A stretch of 64,000 nt of DNA from Patagioenas fasciata (GCF_037038585.1 NC_092525.1:32441867-32505866), one strand, 5' to 3'. Numbered from the stretch's first letter, positions 26,201 through 39,300 are shown. Made by a program: numbers and translations. Notes: a model not told the origin generated them from the letters alone.

Positions 26201-29200
26201 CGACAGAATTGTGCTGTTCAAATTGCAGGATTGCATTGTGGGATTAGAGCTTCATATTGTGGCGGTCTATAGGAACTTGATAGTAGGTATTAAATGCAGA
26301 GTAGCCTAATGGGCTTAAGTTGCCTCCTTTCTGTTCTTTTCCAAATAACTTGGTTTGGCTTAAAGCACTACATGGAAAATTAATAACTATTAACTTGGAT
26401 CCTTCTGATATACAAAACAATTGCGTCAATGCAGTGAATATATTTTAAACCATCTTTATTGCAGAAAACTTTTTACAACGCTTTGAGAATTTCATTTTTT
26501 GAAGAGAGAACTGGATTATAGTTTTCTTTTGAATGATAGGTATGCCTGTGAAGCTTAGAACGTGTGTGCATTGCAATACGACGTTTACAAGTGCTGTTAG
26601 CCTGTCCAACCACTTACGCGCTTATGCACGAAAGAAGAGTGCTGGACTTTTGACTGGGACAGGTATGTTTTGTTACAGATGTAAAAGCAAGTCTGTCTAT
26701 GATACATTTTCCTCATCAGACTGGACAAAAGCATATGTTAATTCAAAATAATTTTGAGGCTTCTGCTGGTAAACAATGTATTTGCCATAAAACTTCAGCA
26801 ACTTTTAAGAAAAGGTATGTTGCTGTTGTCCACTCTCATGTCCGGTTTTCATTCTTACTCATTTATTATGGATCAAACATTTAAGGTATGTAAGCAGAAC
26901 TAAGAGGTGATTGCTTAAATTCATTCTCCTACAATATCACAACTTCCAAACCAGCTAGTTGGCCTTCTAATGAAATGTTTAAAAATACCTCAAAAATGAG
27001 ATAGAGGGGAAAAAAAACCACAACAAACCAAACCAAACAAAAAAAGCAATTTTTACAATCTAGTACATTCAGTTACCAAAAATACTGTACTTAAAACAGG
27101 GAAATCAAGTAATTTTGCAGTTTGTGTATTTCTAACAACGTATTGTATGTAGTTGGTTTCGTTTCTTGTTTGGCTCACAACCCGAAAACTACTTGGTCTG
27201 ACATGGAGTAAGTGTAGTACAGCATTTGGCACTGCTATTAATGTTTTTTATTAAAACATACTTCATTTTAAAATTCCTCTAATATTCTGTATTTTTACTA
27301 ATTTCCAGAGACCTGCTTACCTGTAGGCAATTTCTGAGTTTGCTTGGATTATTGCAGAGACTAGTGGGACTTTGTATGATCAACAGCAAATTGAGAAGCA
27401 GAGATGGAATATAGTGAGGAAAATTTGGATATACAAAGTCTGGAATATTCTGTGATTAAGAACGGCAACTGTCAGTTTTCTGTGTCAACAAGCACAGACC
27501 GTCACGCTGTGCTTTGGAAAAGCCTTTTCTTGTCTGCCGATGTAACTCATTACACTAAGAATGACAAGCAGTTTCAGGCTTTCTCTGCAGAAGGCTAAAA
27601 GAAATACAGACTGGACCTGTGGCTGCCAGGTCTTACATTATACTAAGTTAATGCTAAAACAAAGTAGATTTAGAAGGAAGTCAGCAGATGCAGTAATATC
27701 TAATGTGTAGGAGTGTGTGCCTTTAGCTAGTGATTCTCAAAGTTTTCATATTAACTCAGTAGAAATATGAGGATAGTGGACTTCGTTTTTCACTCCTATC
27801 GTTTGATATTAGCCTTGTGGTAAGTTACTTTGTGTATATACCTACTGGTGAAATGTTTTTCAGTAGTTATATATTTAAATTGCATGTTGAAATCTTAGCA
27901 CTAATTCGTTAGCAGAGACACTGTCGAACAGGATATTTAGTACACAGAAGTTTGATCCTAGACAAGCTCCTTGCACCTCAGCTTACCTTTTACTAAATGG
28001 GAAAAGCGAAGGTAGCTTGTTACGGTGCTTTCAGGTATTTTTGTTTGTTTTCTTTAAGAAATGTATTTTGCTAGGGAAGTAGTAGCATACTCATCAGAAC
28101 AGTTGCCACTTTCTTGAAAAGAACTGAAAGAAAACTCCTGAGTCTTGTGTCATTGGACCTCAAAGTTTGTTTAAAATTAAGTTCGAAACAAACTGTTGTT
28201 AAAAACAAAGCTTAAAAAAAATAGAAACAAAACCTTTTAAAAAAACCCCTTTTGATCTCAGCAGCTGGAGCTGAGCCAGATAGATGGCCTGTACCATGTG
28301 GACAGAGGCTTTTCGTTGAAACTAGTGACTTACAGAGGCTTAAGTTCAAGCTATAACATTATGCAACCAATATATGTTTCTATTAACTTAGTCATTACCA
28401 TTAAAACTGTTGTAACTTTGCGAGGGTTGTAAACTGTGCTTGTTGGCTTTTCATTCGAGCAGACTCAATGCAGGCAAGGCTCATAGACCAGAAAATATGC
28501 TTCCAAACAGTGTTTTTATTTGATATTCCACTTCATATTGTAAGGGTTGTGAAGAGAATGATTTTGATGCAAGATTTCACTAGAACACACTAGTTTTAAA
28601 CTTTGCCATGAGTGTCATTCTTGGGGACATCTCAGTTTTCCTTATTAAAAAGTGGTTGCAGTTGAGAGAGGTTTAGAGATATCTTCAGTTTGGCTGCAGC
28701 CTGGAACCTGTATGGAGAGACAATAAGGATATATTTATATGGGTTCCACCTGTTTTCATGAAGCTTTTTTCACATCTTCTAAAGTAAATGTAACTACTAA
28801 AAAGAAATCACGTCGGTTGAATATTTACCTCCGTTTCTTTCTGTAATTAAATAGTTGTGTGTAAACATGAATGTTGTAATTATTTGGCTATTGTTATGGG
28901 AGCTATCTAGGCATTACTGTTTCGTAAGAGAAGTATAGTAATCTCTGCATGTCACCAAAGCGAGACCTTCCCTAGCGCTACATTAGCTTATATACTATTC
29001 TTCTACTCACTTTTTCAGTTTGTCTGCATATGTTTTTGATATTGACTATTATCATGTTGCTTTTCTAGCAGATGCCCTCCTTCTTCAGAGTCAGTAATTT
29101 GGTCACATTTAGTTAATACTACCCTTTTTGTTGTTGTTGTTGTTGTTGTTGTTGCAAATGCAACTTGACAGTTTTAACAGTATAATAGACACAGTTAAGT

Positions 29201-32200
29201 GTAGTGGTAAATTTTGAGAATGGACTCAAGAAAGACATCCTAGAAGTGGAACTTTTTAGGCTGTTGGCTGTTCAGGGTTAGTGTTTATTAAACTTAATTT
29301 GTGCCTATAGTTATGCAGTATGGATCCACTTTATAGCAAATGCCTTTCTAGGTTCATTTGGTAGTTACCTGCTTTTGTATTAGTGCTTGCATGCTGGTCT
29401 TCAGATGTCTGACTGGAACATTAATTTTTTAATTTTTTTTTTTTTGCTATGCAGCCCAGTTTCAAACAATATAATGATTTAATCGCTCATCTTGAGTAGA
29501 TGCTAATTTCTTTGTATACCTGTTTTGATGAATAGTAGCACATTAGTGTTTCTCAGAGCAGATGGCAAACTTGTTTCTTTCTTCTGATTGTCTTCAGAGC
29601 ATTGGACAGAACTATGCAAAATCTTCAAAATCTCACTCTTCTTGATACAGTTGTATATCCAACTTCCTTCCTTTACTTGTCCTTCCAGTGTCTCTTGATT
29701 CTCTCTTGCACCCTGACTTTTTACTTCTTCTCTTTGTTGAGTCTTTTCACATACTCCATCTCTTCTTACCAGCTGTCGTCCTCTGCCAGTTGCCACGCTC
29801 TTCTTTCGTCTCTGCTTCTGTGGATGGAGACTGCTTTTTTGGAAGTTTGGGACAGAATAATAAACTAAGGAGCAAGGTGTCTGGCCATTGAGCCAGTGGT
29901 ATGACTGAGGTAGCAGTTCATGCAGCCACTACACTTCCAAATAAGTTTTCATATTGCTTTGTCAAAATTGTAGCTTCGGGAAGTTCACTGTGGAAGCATA
30001 TGCAGCTCCAGCAGAAATCTGAGATCCACTGGCTTTGCTTGTCTTTATTCTGTGTTGTTACAGTTAAAACCAATCAACTGGCACAATGAGTTAATTTTTA
30101 GTATCCTATAAAATCCTTCAGGGAGCAAATTACTGGAGGAATTTTTTTAATGCATTTTACTGTTCAATAATGATGAGGATAGATAGGAAGTGATTGAGTT
30201 TGAAAACTAGTGAATAAATATACATGAAAGGTAATTCATTATTTTTTACTTTTTAATTTGCAGTGTTCTTAAATGGCTCATTAGATGCTTTTATGCATGC
30301 AGTTATTCAGCTTGTGTTAACTTGCATACACTATGACAAAAGTAATGAAGTCTGAATAAAGACCCAGCTTCAGTCTTCCTGAAATGAGAAGTGTTCCATG
30401 TTGGGGGACATGGAGAAGTGGAGCTTGCAAATTACCATAGATGCACTTTTAATTTTGAACCTCAAACCAAATGTCGTGGCATCTGATTGTGACTTTCTAA
30501 TTCATGTTGTCTTAGGCATTCTTATTTTAGCCTCCCGTCTCCATCTGCTTGTAGTCTTTCTTGTTAAGTGGTCACAGAGGTAAAGAAAGTTTTTGTATGC
30601 CGCCTTTTTACTTCACATGTGTTTTTCTAAATAGTATACTTTGAGTCCCTCAAGAAGATTCCTCCGAAGTTTGGTTTGGTTTTAAGTGGGTTGTTTCTCT
30701 GTCATGCTGTATCAGAGAGGTTTGATGAAGTGGTGTAACTGGTTGTTTACAAAAGGGTTTTGGAGTAGCAACTAGGAAACACCAGGTGGCCAAACTTGAA
30801 GGTAGGAGGCTTCTTCCAAAAAGAATTGGGCCTTTGTGGAGAATGAAGAATGATAGTTTGGGAGCTGTGATAGCCACAAAAGAGGCATTAATGGTAGGTA
30901 GTTGCTGCCTGTCTCTGGCAATTTGTTGCAATTTCCATGGAGCTTACTACAGCTAATTATCCTTGGTCTCTTCCCAAAAGTGCTAAAAATGTACTTTCTG
31001 AAGCCGTTGTGCTTTGTTACAGTAAAGGCATTGGAAGAACAGTAACTGAGTTTTGGTCGGAACAGGGCTACCCTTTTGTGTGGGTGAGGAAATGATGTGA
31101 CTGATGATACTTGTAAGCATCATATCAACACAGTACTTCAGTGTGTGCATGCGACTTCATTTAAACTTGTTACTCTCTGGGTAGACAGAATGAAATTAAT
31201 GTGGTGGTTGTTGGTACACACCTCTGGTAACTGGTGTTGGAATTACGGTTTTCAGTCAGCTTTACCCAGATTTTACTGTTTCTCGACTTACTTTCCTGCT
31301 TCATTAGAATAACTTCAAAATGTGCCTATGCTGCTTTGTACCCCCTAAAATGTCAAAAGACAGAGAGAACAAAAAATGTCTCTTGCAGAACACAAGTTTA
31401 GTATTCTTAGTATTTTCCATCTTTTGTAACAGCTTCTTGCTTGGGCAAATCTACTTCCAATCTTAGCTAAGTTACTCTGAGAATTTTTTTTCTCAATGTG
31501 ATGTTTTCTGTTAATTGCTGTGTGATTTCTCTCTCTAAAGCCTCCATTGTAAATGGCTCAGAGAAGATGCCCATTCCTTTGCTTTCCTTGTTTTCTCATT
31601 GTTCTTGGAAAAGGTATTTTTCAAGGAAGCGGAGACTACTGCTCCTGGTACATTACAGCAGTGGCTGTCTGTGTTGCAGTCTATTTGATTGCTCTTAGAT
31701 TACGCACACAACACCATTAGGTTTGCAGAAGACCAATTCAGGTCTAGTAAGAAAGTGAAAGCTCTCTGAAATGCTTGGCATGTATGTGAATAGAATCAAA
31801 TTTCTTGACTGGAATGCATGTCTGAAGTTTGTCAACGTGAAGGAAATAGGCTAGGTCTTGTTTCAAATGCATGTAGGCTTCTCTAGAAGGGGCCTGTTGT
31901 CTACTGCTTTTTTTTTTTTTCCACTTATATCAATTGACATCAAACTAACTGACATTAGATGCAACTCATGGATGTGTTTGCATTCGGATAATAATGATTT
32001 CTTTTTCCCTTCTTCCCATCACGTTCTGCAAAATTGGCAATGACAAAGCTTTTGCTGTAATAACTGCTTCCGTTAAGTCTTCCCTTCATGCAAATATTTC
32101 TCTTCAGAGAATGGGTGTCTGGGTTTCAGTATTATAATCTGCTTACGTTTCTGGTGAAGTTGTTACTGATGTTGTGGTAATGTAAAATATTTCTACTACT

Positions 32201-34624
32201 TGGTATTTTCTTCGTAACTATATGAAGAATATGCTTCTGATGAGAGCATGAAGCACGAAGGACCCCTTACCTATTCATTTCTCCAGAAGTTATCTTAGCC
32301 ATTTCTGTCTCGCTCCCAACCCATCCATGTTGGGTTACTGCTTTTCTATCCAGACTGCTTTCATTGTTACCATCAAAAAAATGCCATTGAGCTTCATCTT
32401 CCTAATGATGGCTTGACCCTGGGTCTGAAGGAAGCGTCTTTAGGTTGATATCTGCTTCTTTGATTGGTTCTCTGGTACCTTCAAACCTCAGAAATCAATT
32501 CTATTTTTTCTAGATAGTCTAGGAATCTGTAAATCAGGGAATGGAGCTGGGAAGTATCTGGTGCATCTACAAGTTAAAAGTTTGGCTACAATGTAAAAGC
32601 TTGAGAGGTGCTTACATGGAGAATGTAGGAAAAACGAAGCATGCAATCAAGACCATATGTTCTTTAAATTGGAATGTTTTGCCTCACCAGATGTCTTATG
32701 CTTCAGCATACTAAGAGGTTTATTCTTCTGTTTTATGTTAAAGGAGTCAAAACTTAAACAAGTGTAACAGTTTTTCAAATTTTACTGTTAAGATGCATCA
32801 GTAGTATAGCATTATGCCTTTTTATATCAAGAATACCATTTGTTACTGTCTTTCAGGCTTCTGTGGGGTTTTACTGTCAGTGTCTTGTGTTTTGCAATAG
32901 CAGTGTGGCTAGGTGTGCTTCTCAGTTCAAGCAGTCCCAAACTTCCTGGTTTTTCTTGAGCTTTATCAGCTGTGTTCATCATAACAATATTAACTCAGTT
33001 TAGTCCCCTCACCCCCCAACTTTGGCTGCTTCTTCGAATCTCCAGGTTTTGTTAGATTCTTTTTACATCTGTTTATGGGAGGTACAGACCTCAATGCTAA
33101 CTGAACCCATTTGCTGGGTGTTTCCTGTTCATACACATTGGTTTCATACATAGTTTAAAATGCTTAGGCTGAAGTTTAAAAGTTGCTTTGCCTTCCCTGT
33201 TGATTGTGCTGATACGAGTTCCCACTGCCAAGGATTAATACCTAATTTTTGTAAGATGCATGAGAATTCAGACAGGAGTGAGGGGGAAGTTTCATTTGAA
33301 ACTTGCAGAATAAAAGGACAAACTTTTGCTATGTGCTGAAAACAAATGGCAGGTGTTTTCAGATGAGAAATTCTTGATTGTGTTACCTAAAAGCTACAAT
33401 TTTGTGAAGTTCTAACTTGGTTGAACATAAGCGGTCTTATGATGGTGCTTGAACTGAAAAACAAGTTCCAAGGTTCTGACAGTGTTTTATGCATGAAAGG
33501 GAATTTCCAGTGGTACTTTGCTTCTGTATAATTCTGCAATAGGTTAGTAGCTGCTTACTGATACTAAAACAACAGTTTAATGCTGAATGTCAGTTATGTA
33601 GTCTATTAAAGAGCAAGCACTGTGCTAAACTAAAAAAATAGCTTAGTGTGTTTTTTCAGCAAATTTCTTAGAGCACACTGTAATTGTTTTGGATTCACAT
33701 TGTAATTAAATGTATAATAACAAGGAGGTAAATGTCTTTTCACTGCTGCTATAGGGGATGCTTACTAAATATGTTTGGTTACCACTCATTCAAGTATCAC
33801 TTTACATATGGAAATCTCTCTCTTCTTAGCTTTAGACTGTAAGCAAAAGAAGTCAAGGTCAAGATCTGGAAGCAAGAAAAAAATGCTGCCATTACCTCAT
33901 AGTGCTGATGAAGTTTACATACTCAGATGCAGGTACATAGAGTATTTTAATTGAAAGAGCGCGTTCTTAAGAGCTTGCTAATTTTAGTCGTAAGAAGATT
34001 TAAGATTGTATCCTGTAAATTTGTTTGTGATTAAATTGAAGCGGGGCGGGGGGGGGAAGCAGTTGGCTCTTTTAAATAATTTGAACAAGAGGGCTTGAAT
34101 CAGTGATGCTCAGGTATTAGGTTGCTGACTGTTTCTGTAGCTAAAATATCATTGGTCATGTCTGAGTGATACTCTGTCCTTCAAAAGACACCTTACATAA
34201 GAACAACAGATTGCTATTGCTACTGTTAAAAATGTAAGAGTGTATGTTGTATAAACTGCAATTTTTTGTGTTCACGGTTACTATAAATGAACTCAATTAC
34301 TAAGGTTTTTCTGCTAAAATTTGTAGCAACAAACTTCAAGGAAATTGAGACTTTCCACTTAGTATATTTATTTTCTAATTTTTCAGTAGACCTAGATATA
34401 TCTTGATGGAATAATTCTAATATTTGCATAGGTTTTGTGGTCTGGTCTTTCGAGGACCTTTGTCTGTTCAAGAAGACTGGATAAAGCACTTGCAGCGACA
34501 CATTGTCAACGCAAATCTTCCACGGACTGGAGCGGGCATGGTTGAAGTCACATCACTACTTAAAAAGCCTGCTTCAATTACTGAAACTTCATTTTCTTTA
34601 CTGATGGCAGAAGCAGCATCATAG
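20190..34624 (+). CDS. ZNF644: ZNF644, C2H2 zinc-finger protein (five coding exons)
   Basis: The CDS is the join of 20190-23202, 23386-23991, 26540-26662, 33830-33932 and 34432-34624. All junction phases agree, giving 1,345 residues (1,304 without the third exon). Recognition rests on long near-identical stretches I know from human ZNF644, such as [20 protein letters not shown] and the C-terminus ending [11 protein letters not shown]. Zinc fingers start at about C390, C428, C476, C505, C566, C942 and C1017, plus a C-terminal one at C1281/C1284/H1301/H1305. A basic nuclear-localisation-like KKRKRK lies at 266-271, and the N-terminal third is acidic, Ser/Thr-rich and probably disordered. Known biology: ZNF644, like its relative WIZ, binds the G9a/GLP (EHMT2/EHMT1) H3K9 methyltransferases and targets them to chromatin in the nucleus; human variants have been linked to high myopia. 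The start at 20190 (AATATGG, good context) was chosen because no in-frame ATG is available upstream across the 7147 exon. Confidence 0.95.
23386..23991 (+). CDS. ZNF644: ZNF644 coding exon with second SNHVRGH finger
   Basis: The preceding intron is only 183 bp (23203-23385) and ends TTTCTTTGTAG. The exon completes alanine 1005 and encodes residues to 1206. It carries the finger C1017-x2-C1020 with H1033 and H1037 in a LSNHVRGH motif, then a conserved block including [20 protein letters not shown] and the [12 protein letters not shown] stretch. The donor is GTAAGA at 23992. The open frame continues past the donor to about 24149, but that is read-through into intron. Confidence 0.95.
23992..26539 (+). 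other. ZNF644: ZNF644 intron
   Basis: This is about 2.5 kb of AT-rich intron between two coding exons. It contains a perfect small hairpin (24173-24195). I see no genes or recognisable transposable elements in it. Confidence 0.85.
24173..24195. repeat. Perfect inverted repeat, 9-bp stem and 5-nt loop
   Basis: ACCCCTCAG (24173-24181) pairs with CTGAGGGGT (24187-24195) across the loop CAGCA. It lies 180 bp downstream of a ZNF644 donor site. No T-run or other context suggests a defined role. Confidence 0.8.
26540..26662 (+). CDS. ZNF644: ZNF644 symmetric 123-nt exon with a degenerate zinc finger
   Basis: The acceptor is AG at 26538-26539 and the donor is GTATGT at 26663. It is phase 1 at both ends and 41 codons long, so it can be included or skipped without changing the frame. 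It encodes [20 protein letters not shown] followed by [13 protein letters not shown], residues 1207-1247. This matches the LSNHVRGH finger type of the two preceding exons, with Cys1215, Cys1218 and His1231 present, but the fourth zinc ligand is replaced by Tyr1235. The human protein length I recall (1,327) is better explained without this exon, so it may be optional or lineage-dependent. Confidence 0.85.
26663..33829 (+). other. ZNF644: ZNF644 intron
   Basis: This is about 7.2 kb of AT-rich intron. It contains a (TTG)9 repeat at 29128-29154 and several short A or T runs. Small open frames here look like chance. I recognise no exon, transposable element or RNA gene in it. Confidence 0.85.
29128..29154. 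repeat. (TTG)9 microsatellite
   Basis: Nine perfect TTG units lie inside a ZNF644 intron. It is a simple repeat, useful only as a length-polymorphic marker. Confidence 0.95.
33830..33932 (+). CDS. ZNF644: ZNF644 coding exon ([17 protein letters not shown])
   Basis: The acceptor is TCTTCTTAG (33828-33829) and the donor is GTACAT at 33933. It encodes residues 1248-1281, a basic Lys/Arg/Ser-rich segment followed by EVYILRC. The final Cys1281 is the first zinc ligand of the C-terminal finger, which is completed by the next exon. Confidence 0.93.
34432..34624 (+). CDS. ZNF644: ZNF644 last coding exon and stop
   Basis: The acceptor is TTTGCATAG, ending 34431. The exon reads (AG)G TTT TGT GGT and encodes [20 protein letters not shown] and the C-terminus, ending TAG at 34622-34624. 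Together with Cys1281 it forms the finger C-x2-C-x16-H-x3-H. The same unusual spacing and the GPLS(V/I)QE(D/E)W core occur at the C-terminus of the relative WIZ, where this region is known to contact the G9a/GLP complex. Confidence 0.95.
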
Positions 34625-36300
34625 AACAAGGAAACATTTTAAATTTTAATTGGATGTAAATTTGAAATACTTTGTCATTTTTTTAAATAAATTGCTACAC
34701 TAAATTATGTTTATAAATGCTAAAGACAGAAAAATAGAGGAAGTGGATTACAGTAACATCAAAACAAATAGAATACTTAACAGTTACAGTAAGTAGTCTT
34801 TATATTTTATATAGGGTGGAAGATGTGTTTTTAAGGTTTATTATGTTTTTGTCACTTACTGTGTTCACTATCAGTACAAGACCATTACATGTATGGCAGC
34901 CATTTTTAAATTGTTGCACATGGGTACTTAAAAGACAGATTTTAATAAAACAAAGAAACCGTGTTCTCTTCAGTGTTACCCAAATCAAGGCTCTGTTTAT
35001 TCCAAAAAGAATTACATAGTAAAATAAGATATTATTATATTTTGTTTGTATGTATGTAGTGTTTTGTATAATACCAAGAACTGCTAATACAATTTACTCA
35101 ACTTAGGGCATTAAATATCATGTACTTCATAGTTCAAGAGACTGTTTCATTCAAATAGGGCAATTAGTACTATTCTATCTAGGTGTGTAAGTGTTTTTTT
35201 TAAATCACATGAGGCTTTTTGTACTAAAAAGTGGAGGGAAACTTGTTTAAACAAATTTCTAAGAGAAATATGTACATAATACTGGAAATTTGTGGTAAGG
35301 AAATATTCTTTACTTCAGTTGCATTTCTCACTGACAATAAAGTGGTGCATCCATGCTACCTCCTACTTGTCAACAAAGATGGTATTTACCCTTATGTTTT
35401 TGTATCATAGTAGATTTCAATCCAACTTTCTTTATTACAAAGCATCTTTTGGTTAACAAGTTTGTTTCTTTATGATGATTTACTTAAAGTCTGACTTACC
35501 TACAGAAGTTTGCCTCTACTATTTTATTTAACACTGTAGAAATGTACTAATAAGCATTGCTCACTACACGGTTAGAGTAGAGTTTTCATTTATAATTCTG
35601 TTTAAAAGACTGATCATTTTAGAAAGTTCGAACACAGATTTGAAATGTTTCTACATATGAAGAGAATGTTTACAACTTAAAATTTAGAGCTTGTTTTGGA
35701 TGTGATTATATGTATGAAAACTGTAACACTATGCTCATGCTAAGGACCTACTTACAGAATTACTGAAATAAATGTGCTGTGAGGATGGAAATATGGTGCA
35801 GGTGTCTTGGTCATGATGACTTGTGTTTGTTCATTTAAACTGTCCTCAGAACATGATTTTTGTTTAAATCAGATCAGGTTCCTCTACAAATCAATTTTGT
35901 ATGCAAGTAACATTTCATTTTACTCATATAGGGTAACATACTGTAGTTAAGCCAAGGATATGCATTGATATTTTCTTGATATGTAAATAAAGTTAAAAGC
36001 AGTTAAAACAAGAGGAGTATTTTGGTAGAGTATATACATACCTCACTGCCAGTGAAATTGCTTTCCTATGGTATATCTCCTTACCAGAAAAATCTCTAAA
36101 TAAAAAGGTTTAAAGAAAATCTAAATGTCTATAATGTGAAGCGTTTATTTGCATTGTGTGAATTAAGTTTGTGAAATGGATTTGTCTTGCTTGAGATTAG
36201 AATCTTCTCATGATCCTAAGTAAAAATACATTTACTTGCAATAAATTGACTTGTTCACAGACGCATTACATTTGATTGGTGGAAAATATGAATAAATGTC
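34625..36300 (+). other. ZNF644: ZNF644 3' UTR with alternative poly(A) signals
   Basis: AU-rich, non-coding sequence follows the stop. AATAAA hexamers occur at 34686-34691, 34944-34949, 35336-35341, 35767-35772, 35986-35991, 36099-36104, 36240-36245 and 36291-36296. The 35767 signal is followed by GT-rich sequence and is the best single candidate, giving a UTR of about 1.2 kb. The later signals would allow longer forms up to about 1.7 kb. The exact end cannot be fixed from sequence alone. Confidence 0.6.
35767..35772 (+). terminator. ZNF644: Candidate main poly(A) signal of ZNF644
   Basis: The canonical AATAAA is followed within 20-60 nt by G/T-rich sequence (GTGCTGTGAGG, then GTGTCTTGGTC). 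The distance from the stop (about 1.15 kb) is reasonable for this gene. Other hexamers nearby could be used instead. Confidence 0.5.
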
Positions 36301-39300
36301 TGTCTTCCTGTATGTGTGCAGTTCAGAGGCAACACACGAGGCTTGTTAACGTTCTGGTGAAACAGGTGGGCTAAAAATACACAGCACTGCAGGACAGGAG
36401 TCCTGAGACAAGGCTATCATTAAATTTGTGCTATTGGCTGGTTTACTGTACAAGTTGCTGCAGAGAACTTTAGCTTTATTGTCAAAATGTATTCCCTTTT
36501 TTTGTTTGTTTTTTACTGGAAAATCTACATCAGTACATTTAGAGGCTGGAGAAAAAAACAGGTTTTAGGAAAGATAAATGGGATGTTAAAGTATATTGCA
36601 GACAAATTATGTGTATGCAGACTAAAAAATTTCTAAATATGTGGATGATTGTTGGATTTTTATATACGTTGTGAAAATGGAAGATTTACAGCGATGTGTT
36701 GAGACAGAATAGAGGGAAGTGATAAAATCACCTTGTATGTTTATAATGCTTTAATAGAGTGCTTGTTTACCCTTCTCACCAAAAAGGTCCTTTGTGGCTG
36801 TTTAACAGATGAAGAAATTAATTAAGTGCAAATTATATTTATCTTGTATTGTTACGAATGCTTGTAAGGTGAAGCCATACTGTGCGGAATTTAGCAGTAG
36901 GAAAAAACTGTCTTAGGTTCATAATAACTAAAACAAACTACCTAATTCTATTTAATTCATTGCGGCCCAATAGTGAGCTGCTTTGTGTAACACTGCAGTG
37001 CAAGGTTGTGTCTGAAGAGCAGGGAGCTCCGCGCCCCAGTAGTTTCCCAAATGCGATGGTTCTGCAGCGGCCCAGCAGTTCTCAGTGACGGGTGCTCTGA
37101 GCTCCGTGCCCCGATGGCATCAGATCCTTGACTGTGTAGTTTGAAGTATATAGAGAAGTTCTAGAACTCTTCTGACTATTAAAGTAATTGCATATATGGT
37201 TGATACAGACTGAATGATCTTAAAAAAAAAAATCAGTAGAGTACCCTTAAGCTTCCTTTATCTCCTAGTCCTCAAGTGGGGCTGTTGGTTTTCTTGGTTT
37301 CTGTTGTTTGGAAATACAGATCTTCTGTCACTACATACGGGGAGATATAAATCTCCCTTTCCAGAATTACAGAGGTTCTAAATAATCTGGAAGAAGAGAG
37401 TTCATTGTCTCAGTCACTTTATTGTATGAATCTTGTGTTTTGAGATGTGTGGCTTGAGAGGCTGCATGGCAGGCTGTGTTGAAGAGCTGGACTTAGGAAT
37501 TGCACATGTAAACATGAGTGTTACTCTTTCACTTTGGTTAGAGGCTGTGGTGATGTAGTGATACTTGTCTGGTTAGTTTTGGTTCCTTATCACAATCTTA
37601 GGTGTTTCTGGAGCTACCTTGGTTTCTGGTAAAGCTCTCTTTAGTAACCTCTGGAAAATTAAGAAGGAATTTTTTTCAGAATACTTAGAGAAACCTGGGA
37701 AATTGTAGACCACCAACCCCTACCTTTTGGGAAATGATTGCCTATATCCCTTAGTCCCAGTGATATTTCCAAGTCTTAAAAAATGAAAGCTCTGTTTGCA
37801 TTCCTTGAAAAGAGGTTTCTGCAGGACCTTGGAACGGTGGTTTTTGAAGTGGCTGTGGCAGCCACTGCCAGATGACTGCGTGTTCAGGCTGTATTTGCAG
37901 AAAATGGGAGATGGAGGCAAGTGGGTGACAAATGCTGGCTCACAAAGATCGCTGAGCATTTGCTCCTGTTTGCCATATACTGTTTCCTGTGGATTGTGTG
38001 AATTGCATTAGGTGAACTGCACCCACAAGCCGAGGTGGTCCAGCTCTGCCAGCAGATCCAGCTTTGCTTCCTCAGGGCTCCCCCAGGCAGTGGGGGAGAT
38101 GAGCTGCTGACTCCTCGGTGGGAGGAGGAGCCCAGACCAGATGCAGCCACCACCAGCTGTTGGGGAGGGAGAGCGAGCGCCCAACACGCCAGAGCTGGGG
38201 ATTGCAACAGTTGGGTCTGTCCTGGGCCAGGCGTTCTGTGTTTGCGCTGTGCCAGTTCACAGTCCTGCCTTTTCAGCCACGCTCAGGGAAATATCCAAGG
38301 TCTTCAAGGTAAGTGGATCACAGGAAGAACCCGAATCACAAATGGGGGCTCAGAGATGTACATCCACGCGGAGCCTCGAAAGGTGAGCGCCACAGGACTG
38401 AGATGGGGAGAGCTGTTCCTGCAAAGCTATTCTGACACCAGTGCTTTTTGTGGGCTGTTTGTGGCTCTGAATTATCCTGTGTGCCAATAGTGATTTAAAG
38501 GGGTTATTCAGTCTTCTACCTGATTCTGAAAATGTACAGAAGAAAAATGTTGGCTGAACAAATGTGGAAAAATTAGCAGTGAATTACAAGTACTTGTTTT
38601 TAACTAAATGGTAAGGGCTGTAAAGGAAGCCTATTCAGTTTAGCACTGTGGTTAGCAGACTTTTTCTCTTTTTATCACCATAGGTAATGGCCTGGATACT
38701 TAAAACATGAGTTTAATGATACAAAAATTGGTTTATATCGTTTTGACTTTGTTTTTAAGAAAATCTTTTTAAGGTGGTACTTAAGCTGACTGCATTATGA
38801 TTTGAGATATTTCAGTCCACCATGGTTTGTAGGTGCTGTTGCCTGATACATGGATAGGAACTTTGATGTAATGGGAACATTTTGGCCATAGTGCCAGGTC
38901 TGTAATCTCTTGCAATAAAATGTTTCTTTTTAACACCTCAGGCTTCTTTGTGTTCTTCCCATTGTTTTGGGGTGAGCTGCATGGTACATGTTGCTTAAGC
39001 TGAGGACTTCCACCCTTACCTGGATAGTTGCATGGCAACGCAGAGAGGATGGTTTTGCTCACTGTAGCCTTCTGAAAATTCAGGGGAGTGAGCCCGGAAG
39101 AAGGTATTTACATTCCAGTATTGGAGACCAAGCGTGAGGATTGGTGGTGGAGGGAACCTTCCCAGAGCCAAGGACCTGAATCTGAAGCTGCATCACAAAT
39201 AACAACAGCTCCCATCTGCGTGTGTCCTCCCACTTCTTTCTCTGCACAATCAAGTTTTGCTGATGCTTTCCCGGTTAGTGGCAGATTTTCCCGACAGCAC

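Noticed and set aside
36960-37120. Near-repeated motifs GAGCTCCG(C/T)GCCCC and GCGGCCCA
   Set aside because: The two pairs are not at the same spacing, so they do not form one duplicated unit.
38035-38490. 151-codon plus-strand open frame
   Set aside because: No recognisable domain, several overlapping frames of similar length in a locally GC-richer stretch, and no supporting splice or promoter features.
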